Below, in pieces: positions 16,209 to 25,203 of a DNA stretch of 47,623 nucleotides. The position numbers and the translations under genes are program-made. Position 1 is the stretch's first letter. Every line of letters starts with the position of its first letter. Source of the DNA: an uncultured Acetatifactor sp. (GTDB lineage Bacteria > Bacillota > Clostridia > Lachnospirales > Lachnospiraceae); assembly GCA_934394815.1 (NCBI GenBank), contig CAKRRD010000017.1, positions 1 to 47,623 on the forward strand. Direction: 5' to 3'. Below the pieces are notes generated by a model. The model did no database searches, was not told the DNA's origin, and saw only the letters and a list, made by a program, of their open reading frames with translations.

Positions 16209-18605
16209 CTACCATCTTCCGTAGCCCTGACGTTTCAGAAGATGGGGATTATTCTGGTAGCGCTGTCGTACGGACTGCACATAATAAGGCATCTGGGATG
16301 ATCTCAGCGCCGGTCCCTCATTCACGCCGTCCTCATACTGTCTGGCCAGCTCCATCTGCCGGATCATGTCATCGTTCTGGTATGCCGCAATCTGCGGATC
16401 CGGATTATATGCAAGATGAAACTGTACATAGCTGTTGATTGCGCCAATGGCATTAAAGTAATATGCTGCCAGTGCCTTATAATCCATATCTGTCTTGTAA
16501 TTCTCATCCTGTTCATCTTCCGTAAACAGTTGGATTCCTGTACCATTGTTATCTGTCAGGTTGACCATATCCTGGACCAGTCTCGCTTCCATGGCAAATT
16601 CATGGATATTGATCCTGCGCAATACATCCTCCGGGTGAAGCTGTGTCAGCATTTTTCCGTACTTTTTCTCCAGTCCCTTGATATGCTTATAGACAGCATT
16701 CTTGTACTCCATCAGTCCCTCACTGGTTACCGTGTCCTTTTCCAACGTTGCTTCCGGACCTGCTTCACCGGCGGCCATCTTTCGCATCATCTCCCTTGCC
16801 TGCTCTGCGCTTATACCTGCAGAGACCGTCAGAACCTCCACATTAGGGACCATTCGGCCAAGATTCAGCCCTGAGATTTTACCTTTGCTCGTCTCAATAC
16901 AATGCGTCAACGGTTTGATTGTTCCCGCATCCACATCTGCTTTCAGCATACGGGCCAGTCCGATACGGCTGCTAATCTGTGCGGTATATTTTTTCTGTTC
17001 CTCTCCTGTAAGATACGACAGATATTCCCTGAGATCCTCGGTTCCGGTATAACGCTCATGTGCCCTAAACTGCGGATCCTCGGGATACTGCAGACGGGCC
17101 TGCGTCCATCCTGCCGTCGCCTCATCGATTTGTGCCTGCTGGGCATTCCCTTTGCCACCCAGCTTCTGCCGGAATTCCCTGATCACCTTCTTAACACTGG
17201 CATCTTCCGGCTTCCTGCCCTTTGCGATTGCTTTCATCCCATCCCGCAGTGTGTTCAACCGGTTCGTGATGATGGCCTGCTTTAAGGATATCTTGTCTGA
17301 TTCGGAAGCAAAAAATTTGATAAATTGATTCTCTGCGGCTGTGCCATATACTCCTGTCGGATCCACATTCGACCGGATGTCATCAATGGCTCTTGTCCGC
17401 CTCGTGTATTCACTTGCTGCATCAGTCACGCGGAAAAATTCCTGCTCCATCAGATCCAGCAGAGGCTTATTCGCTTCATAGTTCTCCGCATTATCCATGA
17501 AAAGCTGTCTGATCTCATTCATGGTGTTGGGATTATAGCCCACCAGGAATCCGGTCAGTCCGGTTCCCTTCAGTTCCTGCTCACCTCCATGTTCAATGCT
17601 CTCTTTTCTCTCCCGCTGCTGTTCTTCCAGCGTCTGTTCTTCCTTCGTCAGTTCCACCATATAGCTGGATGCCATGATGGCCCGGGTCTGTACATTCCGG
17701 TATTCGATCTTTTCCTTGAAGTTATGAACAGCCTGCAGCTCCTCCGGCTTTGCGGCAAGCTCGGCATCACTCCTCAGAAATTCTCCGTTATCCATATCGA
17801 CGCCACTGCATCTGCACTGGAAACGGAGCACGTTTTCATATAAATCCGCCATATCCAGAATACGCACCTTGATCAGCTGCTTTTCCATGCTGCTCAGTCC
17901 GTCAAAGTAAGGCTTGTTGATTGGGTCTGCATAGGCTTCCTTGAACGCCTTGAAGCGCATAACCTTCCCATACACCAGACCACCTGACTGCGCCAGAAGC
18001 TCCGGGGTAAAATAATTCGCATCAACGTTCTCCCCCATCAGGTCATCCGTCATCCATCGGAGATATTTTTTCCGCTTCTGGTAATCATCAGAACTGTAAT
18101 CCTCCACCAGATCGTCAGACATCCCGGAGAAATATTTCATGACCGCATAATCCGGTCTGCCCTTCACCTGCCTGTGGAATGACATATTGTCCCCCAGATC
18201 CTCGATATACTTTTGAATACTCCCCTGTATCCTGCAACTGGTGCCGTCCACTCTCTCCTGCAGCTGCTCTGTCGGGATTTTCTCTGCCATCCCGCGCTGT
18301 CTGATTGGAATCCTTGCTTTGGCGATTGCCTGTCTGTCCTGACGGCTGCGGCATTTTGCCTTCTTCGCGGGCGTAATCTCCTGCACAGGCTCTCCCACAG
18401 CCGTATCAAAGACACGCACCTGATCGAAGTCATAATTTGCCAGTTCCTTCCGGAATGCTCTGCTCTGCTGTTCCTTCTGTCTGACCATTCTCTCCGCTGT
18501 CTCCACACGCTGCTGTTTTACGGTCAGTTCCGACTCGTCATCCCATTTATTCAGTCTGGTAAATTCCGACTTGATTACCTGTTTCTTTCTCTCTTGAAAG
18601 TCCAT
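16209..18605 (-). CDS. Large uncharacterised protein sharing a core domain with the protein at 10056; candidate cargo
   Basis: I do not recognise this 798-aa protein. The first ~110 residues are Lys/Arg/Gln-rich and likely coiled. Residues ~135-262 match the 609-aa protein (10056-11885): compare VEDYSSDDYQKRKKYL and KPYFDGLSSMEKQLIKVRIL with EDYCSCDLQRRKPHL and APYFESLPEVEKKLLKYRVG. The remainder is mostly helical, with PEDVLRRINIHEFAMEARLV and a Tyr/Asn/Gln-rich tail. There is no signal peptide or membrane span. AAGGAGGAG precedes the ATG at 18605. It follows the ADP-ribosyltransferase-like gene by 33 bp. Confidence 0.78.
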   Translation of the reverse strand: MDFQERKKQVIKSEFTRLNKWDDESELTVKQQRVETAERMVRQKEQQSRAFRKELANYDFDQVRVFDTAVGEPVQEITPAKKAKCRSRQDRQAIAKARIPIRQRGMAEKIPTEQLQERVDGTSCRIQGSIQKYIEDLGDNMSFHRQVKGRPDYAVMKYFSGMSDDLVEDYSSDDYQKRKKYLRWMTDDLMGENVDANYFTPELLAQSGGLVYGKVMRFKAFKEAYADPINKPYFDGLSSMEKQLIKVRILDMADLYENVLRFQCRCSGVDMDNGEFLRSDAELAAKPEELQAVHNFKEKIEYRNVQTRAIMASSYMVELTKEEQTLEEQQRERKESIEHGGEQELKGTGLTGFLVGYNPNTMNEIRQLFMDNAENYEANKPLLDLMEQEFFRVTDAASEYTRRTRAIDDIRSNVDPTGVYGTAAENQFIKFFASESDKISLKQAIITNRLNTLRDGMKAIAKGRKPEDASVKKVIREFRQKLGGKGNAQQAQIDEATAGWTQARLQYPEDPQFRAHERYTGTEDLREYLSYLTGEEQKKYTAQISSRIGLARMLKADVDAGTIKPLTHCIETSKGKISGLNLGRMVPNVEVLTVSAGISAEQAREMMRKMAAGEAGPEATLEKDTVTSEGLMEYKNAVYKHIKGLEKKYGKMLTQLHPEDVLRRINIHEFAMEARLVQDMVNLTDNNGTGIQLFTEDEQDENYKTDMDYKALAAYYFNAIGAINSYVQFHLAYNPDPQIAAYQNDDMIRQMELARQYEDGVNEGPALRSSQMPYYVQSVRQRYQNNPHLLKRQGYGRW

Positions 18606-18638
18606 ACTTCTGCTCCTCCTTTTTCAGGTCATCTGTCA

Positions 18639-20303
18639 TCAGGGACGTGCATTGGCATCCTGGTTCTGGAAACTTCCCGGATTCAACACCTTACAGATGA
18701 TCTCCAGTCCGTTAAACACTCCTCTGTCTCTTGTACCGTTAAATTCCACGCCGATCATGGAGCGCCCTCTTTCCTCTTTGTCTTCCCGTTTTCTGGCTCC
18801 GATAATCATATAGCTGGTATTTCGCGGGAAAATAAACTCTCCCTCTGTGAGATTGGTCGTTGCCATCAGGGGCATGTCCTTATCGCACAATAGCGTCAGC
18901 ATGACGGGATATCTGCCGAATATCATATCCACCTGATACCCCACGCACATAAATCCGGCATCCGTGATGACCTTTCCAGCCATGGCGTTAATTGCCTGTA
19001 CCGTTCCCGGTGCAAAGCTTGTGGCGTCTGCGTACTGTCCAAGTCCCAGGGCATATTGCAGATACTGTGGACCAAGCAGACGATAGAACCTTGCCTTGTG
19101 GGGCAGCCGGTTCTGCTTGGTAGCCTCATTCAGCAAACCAATGGTTCTATGGCTTTTATAACTGACATCTTCAAATTTCTGATTTCTCAGATACTGGTTT
19201 ATTCTAAAGGAATTGGAAGTCTGGATATACCCGTGCTCCCGTCCCTGTTTACTGGCCAGACCATAGAGTGTAGTTGCAGCCTCTCCCCGGTTATACTCAT
19301 TCTCCCCAGCCATTTCCGTTGCTTCCCGCTCACTAATCACCGGATAATCACTGAACAGGTCTGAGCTTACCTGCTTTTCCTCCATAGTCAGATCCGCAGT
19401 ATCCCTATATCTGCGGTACGGTACAAAACCATCCCTTCCTGTTAATCCCGCAGTGGAAACGGTCTGCAGTTGGCCTGCTCCCTTTTCATCAAAAATTCTT
19501 TGCGCATCCTGGGACAATTCTGCCAGAACCGTACTCTCCCCATTCTGCCCGCACAGGGTCTGGATTCTATGAAGGACCTCCGGTATCAGCCTCTTTGAAG
19601 CCGGATCGGTATCCATACGGCTTAAGATTCTCTGATAGTATTCCAGCAGAATTGCGATCACACTGCTGTCTTTGGCATCCACAAGTGCTTCCGCTGCGAT
19701 CCTGTTCTTAAATTCCCCGGCACTTATATGCAGCTGGTATCCTTCCGCTTCTGCCACCGGAGCCGCATTGCTTTCCTCCAGTGAGAAATTTGCAGCATCA
19801 TCCTGAATCAGCTGCGGAAGGGTCTCACCGGCAAAAAGCTGGCGGAGTGTAATTCCCTCCCCCTTAAACTGGCTTCCCATCTCAAAATACCGCATCTGAA
19901 GCATCAATACTTCCTTCTCTGCAGTGGTAAATATTTTTTTCACAATAGATACCCGGCGTCTGCCGCTGAGAGAATAGCCATATTCCGTATTGTCAATATA
20001 CTCCTTGCATGCGCCACACAGATCAGCATATGCCACCATTATATTTTCATATGCCTCCGGATGCTCCCCTGAGACCTTTTCGTTCCGGAGATTTTCCACC
20101 TGCTCAATCTTATTAAGCACTGCCTCGAAACGATCAGCATTTTCCCCACGCCAGTTAAATGAGGACTTCAGCTTCCTGTAATTCCTTATATTTCCACTGA
20201 CACCGTTTTTCTTTCCGAAGACAGATCTCTCATATGTCTGTGCAATTGCCTTTACGTCCTCATAAGAACTGAAATTCACATCAGGCTGATAACTTTTCTT
20301 CAT
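18639..20303 (-). CDS. Probable ADP-ribosyltransferase effector of the CIS
   Basis: This 554-aa protein has a helical N-terminal region (1-340) and a C-terminal segment with the order of motifs expected for the ExE class of bacterial ADP-ribosyltransferase toxins. SFRINQYLRN is at ~365-374. An aromatic-Arg motif, FYRLLGPQYL, places the candidate NAD-binding Arg at 408. TDAGFMCVG at 447-455 occupies the STS strand position. NLTEGEFIFPRNTSY holds Glu487-Gly-Glu489 as the catalytic ExE, followed by the typical PR-x-T/S. The usual STS serine is replaced by Cys-Val-Gly, which is unusual. No signal peptide is seen, fitting delivery by the CIS rather than Sec. Its start overlaps the stop of the small four-Cys gene by ATGA, so the two are translationally coupled. 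Confidence 0.75.
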   Translation of the reverse strand: MKKSYQPDVNFSSYEDVKAIAQTYERSVFGKKNGVSGNIRNYRKLKSSFNWRGENADRFEAVLNKIEQVENLRNEKVSGEHPEAYENIMVAYADLCGACKEYIDNTEYGYSLSGRRRVSIVKKIFTTAEKEVLMLQMRYFEMGSQFKGEGITLRQLFAGETLPQLIQDDAANFSLEESNAAPVAEAEGYQLHISAGEFKNRIAAEALVDAKDSSVIAILLEYYQRILSRMDTDPASKRLIPEVLHRIQTLCGQNGESTVLAELSQDAQRIFDEKGAGQLQTVSTAGLTGRDGFVPYRRYRDTADLTMEEKQVSSDLFSDYPVISEREATEMAGENEYNRGEAATTLYGLASKQGREHGYIQTSNSFRINQYLRNQKFEDVSYKSHRTIGLLNEATKQNRLPHKARFYRLLGPQYLQYALGLGQYADATSFAPGTVQAINAMAGKVITDAGFMCVGYQVDMIFGRYPVMLTLLCDKDMPLMATTNLTEGEFIFPRNTSYMIIGARKREDKEERGRSMIGVEFNGTRDRGVFNGLEIICKVLNPGSFQNQDANARP

Positions 20304-20479
20304 ATCGCACCTCCCGGCTGCCGTTTCTCACATGGCTTGTGATCGATCACGATGGATGCCGGCTTTATATCATACACCGCACAATTTAAGTTCCCGAAAT
20401 TAAATACACAACCCTCACAATCCGGGGAATCACTGGTGTATCTCCCCTGCTCTTCTTTCCATTCCATATCCATGTCCAT
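20300..20479 (-). CDS. Small four-cysteine protein, coupled to the ADP-ribosyltransferase-like gene
   Basis: This 59-aa reading frame starts MDMDMEWKEEQ, with AAGGAG six bases before the ATG. Cysteines occur as CEGC, then NC, then PCEK, which could bind a metal. The stop codon overlaps the next start (ATGA), a strong sign that it is translated. I do not recognise a family. A chaperone, adaptor or immunity protein for the following toxin-like gene is possible, but inferred only from coupling. Confidence 0.7.
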   Translation of the reverse strand: MDMDMEWKEEQGRYTSDSPDCEGCVFNFGNLNCAVYDIKPASIVIDHKPCEKRQPGGAI

Positions 20480-20521
20480 ACTCTGCTCCTTATCTGCTCC
20501 GACTGTTTGCTGCCTGTCTCT

Positions 20522-22582
20522 TTACAATAGCCTCGTAAAGCATGCCTGCAGGCTTCCATCCTTATAGCCCTGGCAATCCCTCTCCATCATCAGTTTCAGT
20601 CCTGTGTGGATGCACTCCAGTGTCACCGGACTCTGCAGTATTGCCGCCGTGAACATTGCCTGCTGGGCCACATACTTGATACTGCTGCCAGTGAACTCAT
20701 GCTCTCTGGCCAGCTGGTCGAAATCCACATCCTCCGCAATCTCGACCCCCTCCGGGAACGCCAGCTTCCAGAGACGGCTTCTCGTCTCGGCATCCGGTGA
20801 CGGAAGATTGATGGAATATGTGATTCTCCTGCGGAATGCTTCATCAAAGAAATTACTGTGGTTTGTGGCAAGCACCATGATGCCCTCATACTGTTCCATC
20901 AGCTGTAACAGAAAAGATACCTCATTGTTGGCATATTTGTCTGTAGACTTTGATACCTCCGTCCTCTTGGCAAAAAGGGAATCCGCCTCATCAAAGAATA
21001 AAATCGCATTGGTATTCTTAGCGGTTTCAAACAGTTCTCCCAGCTTTTTCTCCGTTTCCCCGATATATTTATCCATGATCTTGGAGGAGTCCACCCGAAA
21101 CAGTGTCAGTCCGACTTCCTTTGCGATCACCTGCGCTGTCATGGTCTTGCCGGTTCCGGGAGGACCGTACAGCAGAATGCTGATACTGCGTCCGTAGGGC
21201 ATCTTCTTTCCGAAGCCCATTCCCTCCATGACAAGATACCTGTTCCGGATCGCAGAAATGGCAAACTTTAAGATTCGCATCTGCTGCCCCGGAAGCTGCA
21301 GATCTTCCATGGAAAATCCGGTCACCAGAGGTGCCGCCAGGCCCTTTAACTTTCTTCCGGCATCCTCCATCAGCTCACTGACGATAAGCTCTTTTGCTCC
21401 GTCATAAGACACCTCTGTTCCTTCCCCAAAACGAGCTCTGAGCTTTCGCACCATCCGTTCAATCTCTCCCGGCATCAGCCGATAGAGATTTGCCAGTTCC
21501 GCCCCATGGCTGCAGAGTGCCTTACACTGATATTTTTCGGCAAAATATTCCCAGAAGTGCATCTGCTGTTCTCTCGTTGCTCCCGGAAGTTCTGCCTCCA
21601 TGGGACAGGCTTTCCCCGGATAGTGTATTCGCAGCGGTGCCTCTGTCACCACGCACACCACCGGAATGTATTCCGTCAAAGCCTCAAGAAAATACCTCAG
21701 CATATCCGGTTCCAGCTTCTCCGGAAGCTGCCGCAGTGCCACATACTTTCTCCGCAATACACAATAGGAAATGATCTCCCGAAGATCTCTCCGCACATTT
21801 TTCCTCTCAAGCAAAAAACCGAGGAATACAGCGACGAATTCTGTCGGTTCTCCGAGTTTCTTCAGAAGAAAGCTTTTGCCTGCGCCCTCCGCTCCGGACA
21901 ATTGTAACACGCCTTTGCCCTTTCCATTCCGAATTCTCTCCAGATAGTCTCTGCACTGCCCGTACAGCTCCTCATTCTGAAGTAATGGCTCCTCATCCGG
22001 CTCCAGGCAGACCGTGATACCGGTCAGTTCATGGATACCGCAGTCCTGTTCCAACAGGAAATCCAGCGCCGTCTTCTTAAGCTTCACCGGTCTCTGCAGA
22101 CGCCGCTCTGTCTGTTCTTCCTCCCAGTCCTGAAAAAGGACCACGTTCAACCGGTCATCGGGATTCAGCAGCCGATATTCTGCCTCCATATCCTCCACGG
22201 TAAGTCTCCGGAACAGACAAAAGGCATCCTCCAGTGTCAGTTCCTCAGAATTTCCCTCCCCAGAGAGTTCTGCTGCAAATTCTCCGTCCAGCTGCCGGAT
22301 GCAGGCGACCCATACCAGAAATTCTTCAAACCGGTTTAGGGAGAGTGCTTCCCGCATCGTAATGTAAGGAAGTTTTGGACCCTGTTTTGCCGTTTCAACG
22401 CAACGGCTTTCCCAATAGCCGAACAGCTTTTCCGTCTTCTCCATGACGTCCTCCCCTCCGGAGGTCTGCGCCAGCCAGTAGATCAGTATCCTCTGTATCT
22501 GTTCGAGCAGTTCCTCCGTGGAAGAGAAAACAGTATTCTGTTGATCTATGTCCAGATAAAGTTCTAAGTCAGACCTGTTCAT
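20522..22582 (-). CDS. AAA+ ATPase of the CIS (Afp15-type), copy 1
   Basis: This 686-aa protein carries a C-terminal AAA+ module: Walker A GPPGTGKT at 473-480, ESRTEKKLGELFE-like helix after DKYIGE, Walker B ILFFDEAD at 527-534, sensor LATN at 571-574 and arginine cluster RRR at 584-586. A second P-loop-like sequence, GAEGAGKS, sits at 230-237 in an N-terminal domain without an obvious Walker B. ATPases of this family occur in nearly all eCIS loci and are thought to act in assembly or cargo loading. It begins 17 bp after the paralogous ATPase at 22600. Confidence 0.9.
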   Translation of the reverse strand: MNRSDLELYLDIDQQNTVFSSTEELLEQIQRILIYWLAQTSGGEDVMEKTEKLFGYWESRCVETAKQGPKLPYITMREALSLNRFEEFLVWVACIRQLDGEFAAELSGEGNSEELTLEDAFCLFRRLTVEDMEAEYRLLNPDDRLNVVLFQDWEEEQTERRLQRPVKLKKTALDFLLEQDCGIHELTGITVCLEPDEEPLLQNEELYGQCRDYLERIRNGKGKGVLQLSGAEGAGKSFLLKKLGEPTEFVAVFLGFLLERKNVRRDLREIISYCVLRRKYVALRQLPEKLEPDMLRYFLEALTEYIPVVCVVTEAPLRIHYPGKACPMEAELPGATREQQMHFWEYFAEKYQCKALCSHGAELANLYRLMPGEIERMVRKLRARFGEGTEVSYDGAKELIVSELMEDAGRKLKGLAAPLVTGFSMEDLQLPGQQMRILKFAISAIRNRYLVMEGMGFGKKMPYGRSISILLYGPPGTGKTMTAQVIAKEVGLTLFRVDSSKIMDKYIGETEKKLGELFETAKNTNAILFFDEADSLFAKRTEVSKSTDKYANNEVSFLLQLMEQYEGIMVLATNHSNFFDEAFRRRITYSINLPSPDAETRSRLWKLAFPEGVEIAEDVDFDQLAREHEFTGSSIKYVAQQAMFTAAILQSPVTLECIHTGLKLMMERDCQGYKDGSLQACFTRLL

Positions 22583-22599
22583 TTCTCATGCCTCTCTCA

Positions 22600-24924
22600 T
22601 TATCCCAGTTCCATGCCGAATACCTCTTCCGCATAGGGCTCAAAATCCGATCTTGTGAAGACCTTTCCGGTCTTGACATACTCGTAGCGGATCGCCTGAA
22701 GATAATGCTTCATGCGCACTTCCTTTCCATCGCCATCCGCCGCAGCCAGAAACGCTGCGTTGAGAATACAGTTCTTGATATTACCACCCGCAAATTCAAA
22801 TTTCTCTGCAAGGAAGCGGATATCCACATCCTCTGCCAGAGGGGTGTCCTTGGGAATCGTCGTCCGCCACAGCATCTCTCTGGTATCCGCATTGGGGAAC
22901 TGGAATTCCACAATGTATTTCATACGCCGGAAGAAAGCTGGGTCAATATTGTGTTTGTAGTTGGTGGCCAGCACGGATACTCCGTCATAGGCCTCAACCT
23001 CCTGCAGAAGCAGCGCAGTCTTGTTGTTATTGGACGCCTGGTTACTTCCTCCGTCATCGGAACGCTTTGCGAACAGCGTATCACACTCGTCGAAAAAGAG
23101 TACGACATTACACTTCTTCGCCTCCCGGAAGATCATGGAGATGGATTTCTCCGTCTCACCCACATACTTATCAATGACCTTGGAAAGGTCAACGCGGTAA
23201 AGTTCAAGATTGAGTTCGTGTGCGATTACCTGCGCACACATGGATTTACCGGTACCGGGAGCTCCGAACAGCAGCACGGACAGGCCGCGGCCATAGGGAT
23301 ATTTCTTCGTATAATGCCAGTTGTCGTAGACCTGCTTCCGGAAATTCATCTGGTCGATGGCATGCTCCAGGGTCTCCCTCTGGTCTCTGTTCATGACAAT
23401 GTCTTCAAAGCCAAAATTCGCTTTTACCTTGGTGGCTTTCTGTGTCAGTTCTGAACTCATCTGATTGTTGCAGCCCTGGAAAAGGGTGGCCCGGGGGATC
23501 AGAATATCCTTGTTCATGGTTGCAAGGCTTCTGGCATTTGCCAGCGCCGCCTTGATCTTGCCCGGGGTGAACAGGAACTTTGTCGCCATCTCCAGCAGGT
23601 CAATGTCGTCGCCCAACGCATAATCCTTCGCAAACAGACGCCAGCACTCTTCTCTCTCCTGCGTCGTGGGCGTCGGAATCTCCAGTTCCGTGAACTCCTC
23701 CTTCGTGATGTCGCGCATCGGCATTTTTTCCTTGCTCAGTGCGTAGACCAGCAATCCCTTGCTCACCAGCTTTGCAAAAGCGAGATCCATATAGCCCAGG
23801 AACTTATCCTTCTCCTCCTCGTGGAAGGTAAGCTCATCAAGACAACAGCAGGAATTGGTCAGAATGCACTCTCTGGTAACCGCCCACAGTGCCTTCTCCA
23901 CAAAGGTGAAATCGTATACGAAAAGCTTTTTACAGTTGACGGAGATGGCTCCCATCCCGTTCTTTTTGCAGAATTGCTTGATGAAGAATTTCCGTCCGCT
24001 TCCCTCATCCCCGAAGAAGGAGAAAATGCGTACGCCCTCGCGGTAGGAGATCTCCATGGCATCCAACTGCCCCTGATTCGCCATGATGGGATCCAGTTCC
24101 TTATCATCCGTGAGCATCTTGAAAAAGCGGATGTAGTTTTCATCCAGCTGCATGGGATGCTTACCGAACAGAAAATCGATGATCCGCTTGTCCGGTGTGA
24201 CGACTGTGGAGAAGGGCATACTTCCATTCACTCTCAGATCGAGGATCGGCTGCAGCTGCTCCAGTCCCACCGACATGTCTCCATAGGCTCCGGTGATGGA
24301 AAACTCATTTCCGTAATACAGCCGTGCTGCCGATTCGATGGTCGGCGCAGGCAGATTACCGTTCTCGTTAATGACCTGGAACACCCCCGCATAGTCCGTC
24401 TGGGTGGATGCGAGGATACTGCAGGCAAAGCAGAAGGTGGTAAAATGCTCAAATTCCATTTTTTTGCAGAGAGAATAGAACGGAAGTGCTATCCCTGCTT
24501 CCAGCGTCTTCTCGGCCCGCGCCTCGATAAACGACATCATCTCCTCACAGTCTGGCTCGCTGACGCTGTGGTTTTCCCCCGATGCAACGGTTCCCATCTC
24601 CGCGGCATAATCCCCCAGGAGTGCCATCAGTTCGTCACTCAGTTCTGCCGTCTGTTCCTGTCCGGTCTCCTCATCCTCACTGTCCCTGGCTGTCTCCGAG
24701 GAAAAGATATGTATTTTCTCCTGACACATGGTATGGGCGATCTCCAGATCCGGATAAAGTACATTTTTATATCCGCCCTGTCCGGACGCAAACAGCCCCT
24801 TCATCTCCTCAAGGTACAGATCCATCCGGCTGTTGACACAGGCAAACAGATAGTCCATATACTCCGGGTATCCGCTAAACGGCTCCCCTTCCAGTTTCCT
24901 GTCAAACTTGTCATAGATATTCAC
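22600..24924 (-). CDS. AAA+ ATPase of the CIS (Afp15-type), copy 2
   Basis: This is a 774-aa protein from a GTG start at 24924, chosen because AAGGAGG lies seven bases upstream; an ATG at 24966 would overlap the preceding gene and lacks such a site. The C-terminal AAA+ module has Walker A GAPGTGKS at ~554-561, Walker B VVLFFDECD at ~607-615, LATN and FFRRMK. An N-terminal loop, GDEGSGRK at ~305-312, resembles a degenerate P-loop in the same relative place as in copy 1, so both probably share a two-domain design. The N-terminal half differs from copy 1. A role in CIS assembly or cargo handling is inferred from the family. Confidence 0.9.
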   Translation of the reverse strand: MNIYDKFDRKLEGEPFSGYPEYMDYLFACVNSRMDLYLEEMKGLFASGQGGYKNVLYPDLEIAHTMCQEKIHIFSSETARDSEDEETGQEQTAELSDELMALLGDYAAEMGTVASGENHSVSEPDCEEMMSFIEARAEKTLEAGIALPFYSLCKKMEFEHFTTFCFACSILASTQTDYAGVFQVINENGNLPAPTIESAARLYYGNEFSITGAYGDMSVGLEQLQPILDLRVNGSMPFSTVVTPDKRIIDFLFGKHPMQLDENYIRFFKMLTDDKELDPIMANQGQLDAMEISYREGVRIFSFFGDEGSGRKFFIKQFCKKNGMGAISVNCKKLFVYDFTFVEKALWAVTRECILTNSCCCLDELTFHEEEKDKFLGYMDLAFAKLVSKGLLVYALSKEKMPMRDITKEEFTELEIPTPTTQEREECWRLFAKDYALGDDIDLLEMATKFLFTPGKIKAALANARSLATMNKDILIPRATLFQGCNNQMSSELTQKATKVKANFGFEDIVMNRDQRETLEHAIDQMNFRKQVYDNWHYTKKYPYGRGLSVLLFGAPGTGKSMCAQVIAHELNLELYRVDLSKVIDKYVGETEKSISMIFREAKKCNVVLFFDECDTLFAKRSDDGGSNQASNNNKTALLLQEVEAYDGVSVLATNYKHNIDPAFFRRMKYIVEFQFPNADTREMLWRTTIPKDTPLAEDVDIRFLAEKFEFAGGNIKNCILNAAFLAAADGDGKEVRMKHYLQAIRYEYVKTGKVFTRSDFEPYAEEVFGMELG

Positions 24925-24952
24925 GCTGTCTCCTCCTTGCCTGTCGTCTGCT

Positions 24953-25174
24953 TCACTGTCTCTCATCTACCCGGAACACCGCCGTCCGGTCAAAGATACT
25001 TTTCTCCGTGTTGATTCCTTCAAAAGTCTTTCCCTGAAAGACTCCCTGTTCTTCATTCAGAGAGGTCTCCCGCTTCCGGTTCTGATAGGTAAGGGTCTCT
25101 TCTTCCTCCACCATGCGGTTTCCGCTGCCGCGCTTCCTCATCTGCTGCATTGCAAGTCTGTCACTCAGTCTCAT
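24953..25174 (-). CDS. Small charged hypothetical protein
   Basis: This 73-aa protein starts MRLSDRLAMQQMRKRG. The ATG at 25174 has AAGGAG at ideal spacing. An upstream frame to 25204 overlaps the SH3b stop and lacks a site. It is very polar, with a basic N-terminus, an acidic middle (MVEEEETLTY) and no Cys or membrane segment. I recognise no family. Its place between the membrane SH3b gene and the AAA+ ATPases suggests an accessory factor of the CIS. Confidence 0.65.
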   Translation of the reverse strand: MRLSDRLAMQQMRKRGSGNRMVEEEETLTYQNRKRETSLNEEQGVFQGKTFEGINTEKSIFDRTAVFRVDERQ

Positions 25175-25203
25175 AAGCCTCTCCTTATCCGAAAATCCAG
25201 GCA

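Noticed and set aside
23821..25014. Long plus-strand open frame of about 397 codons
   Set aside because: It is antisense to the AAA+ gene at 22600-24924, has no ribosome site, and its composition (His/Leu/Arg/Gln-rich) is that of a shadow frame.
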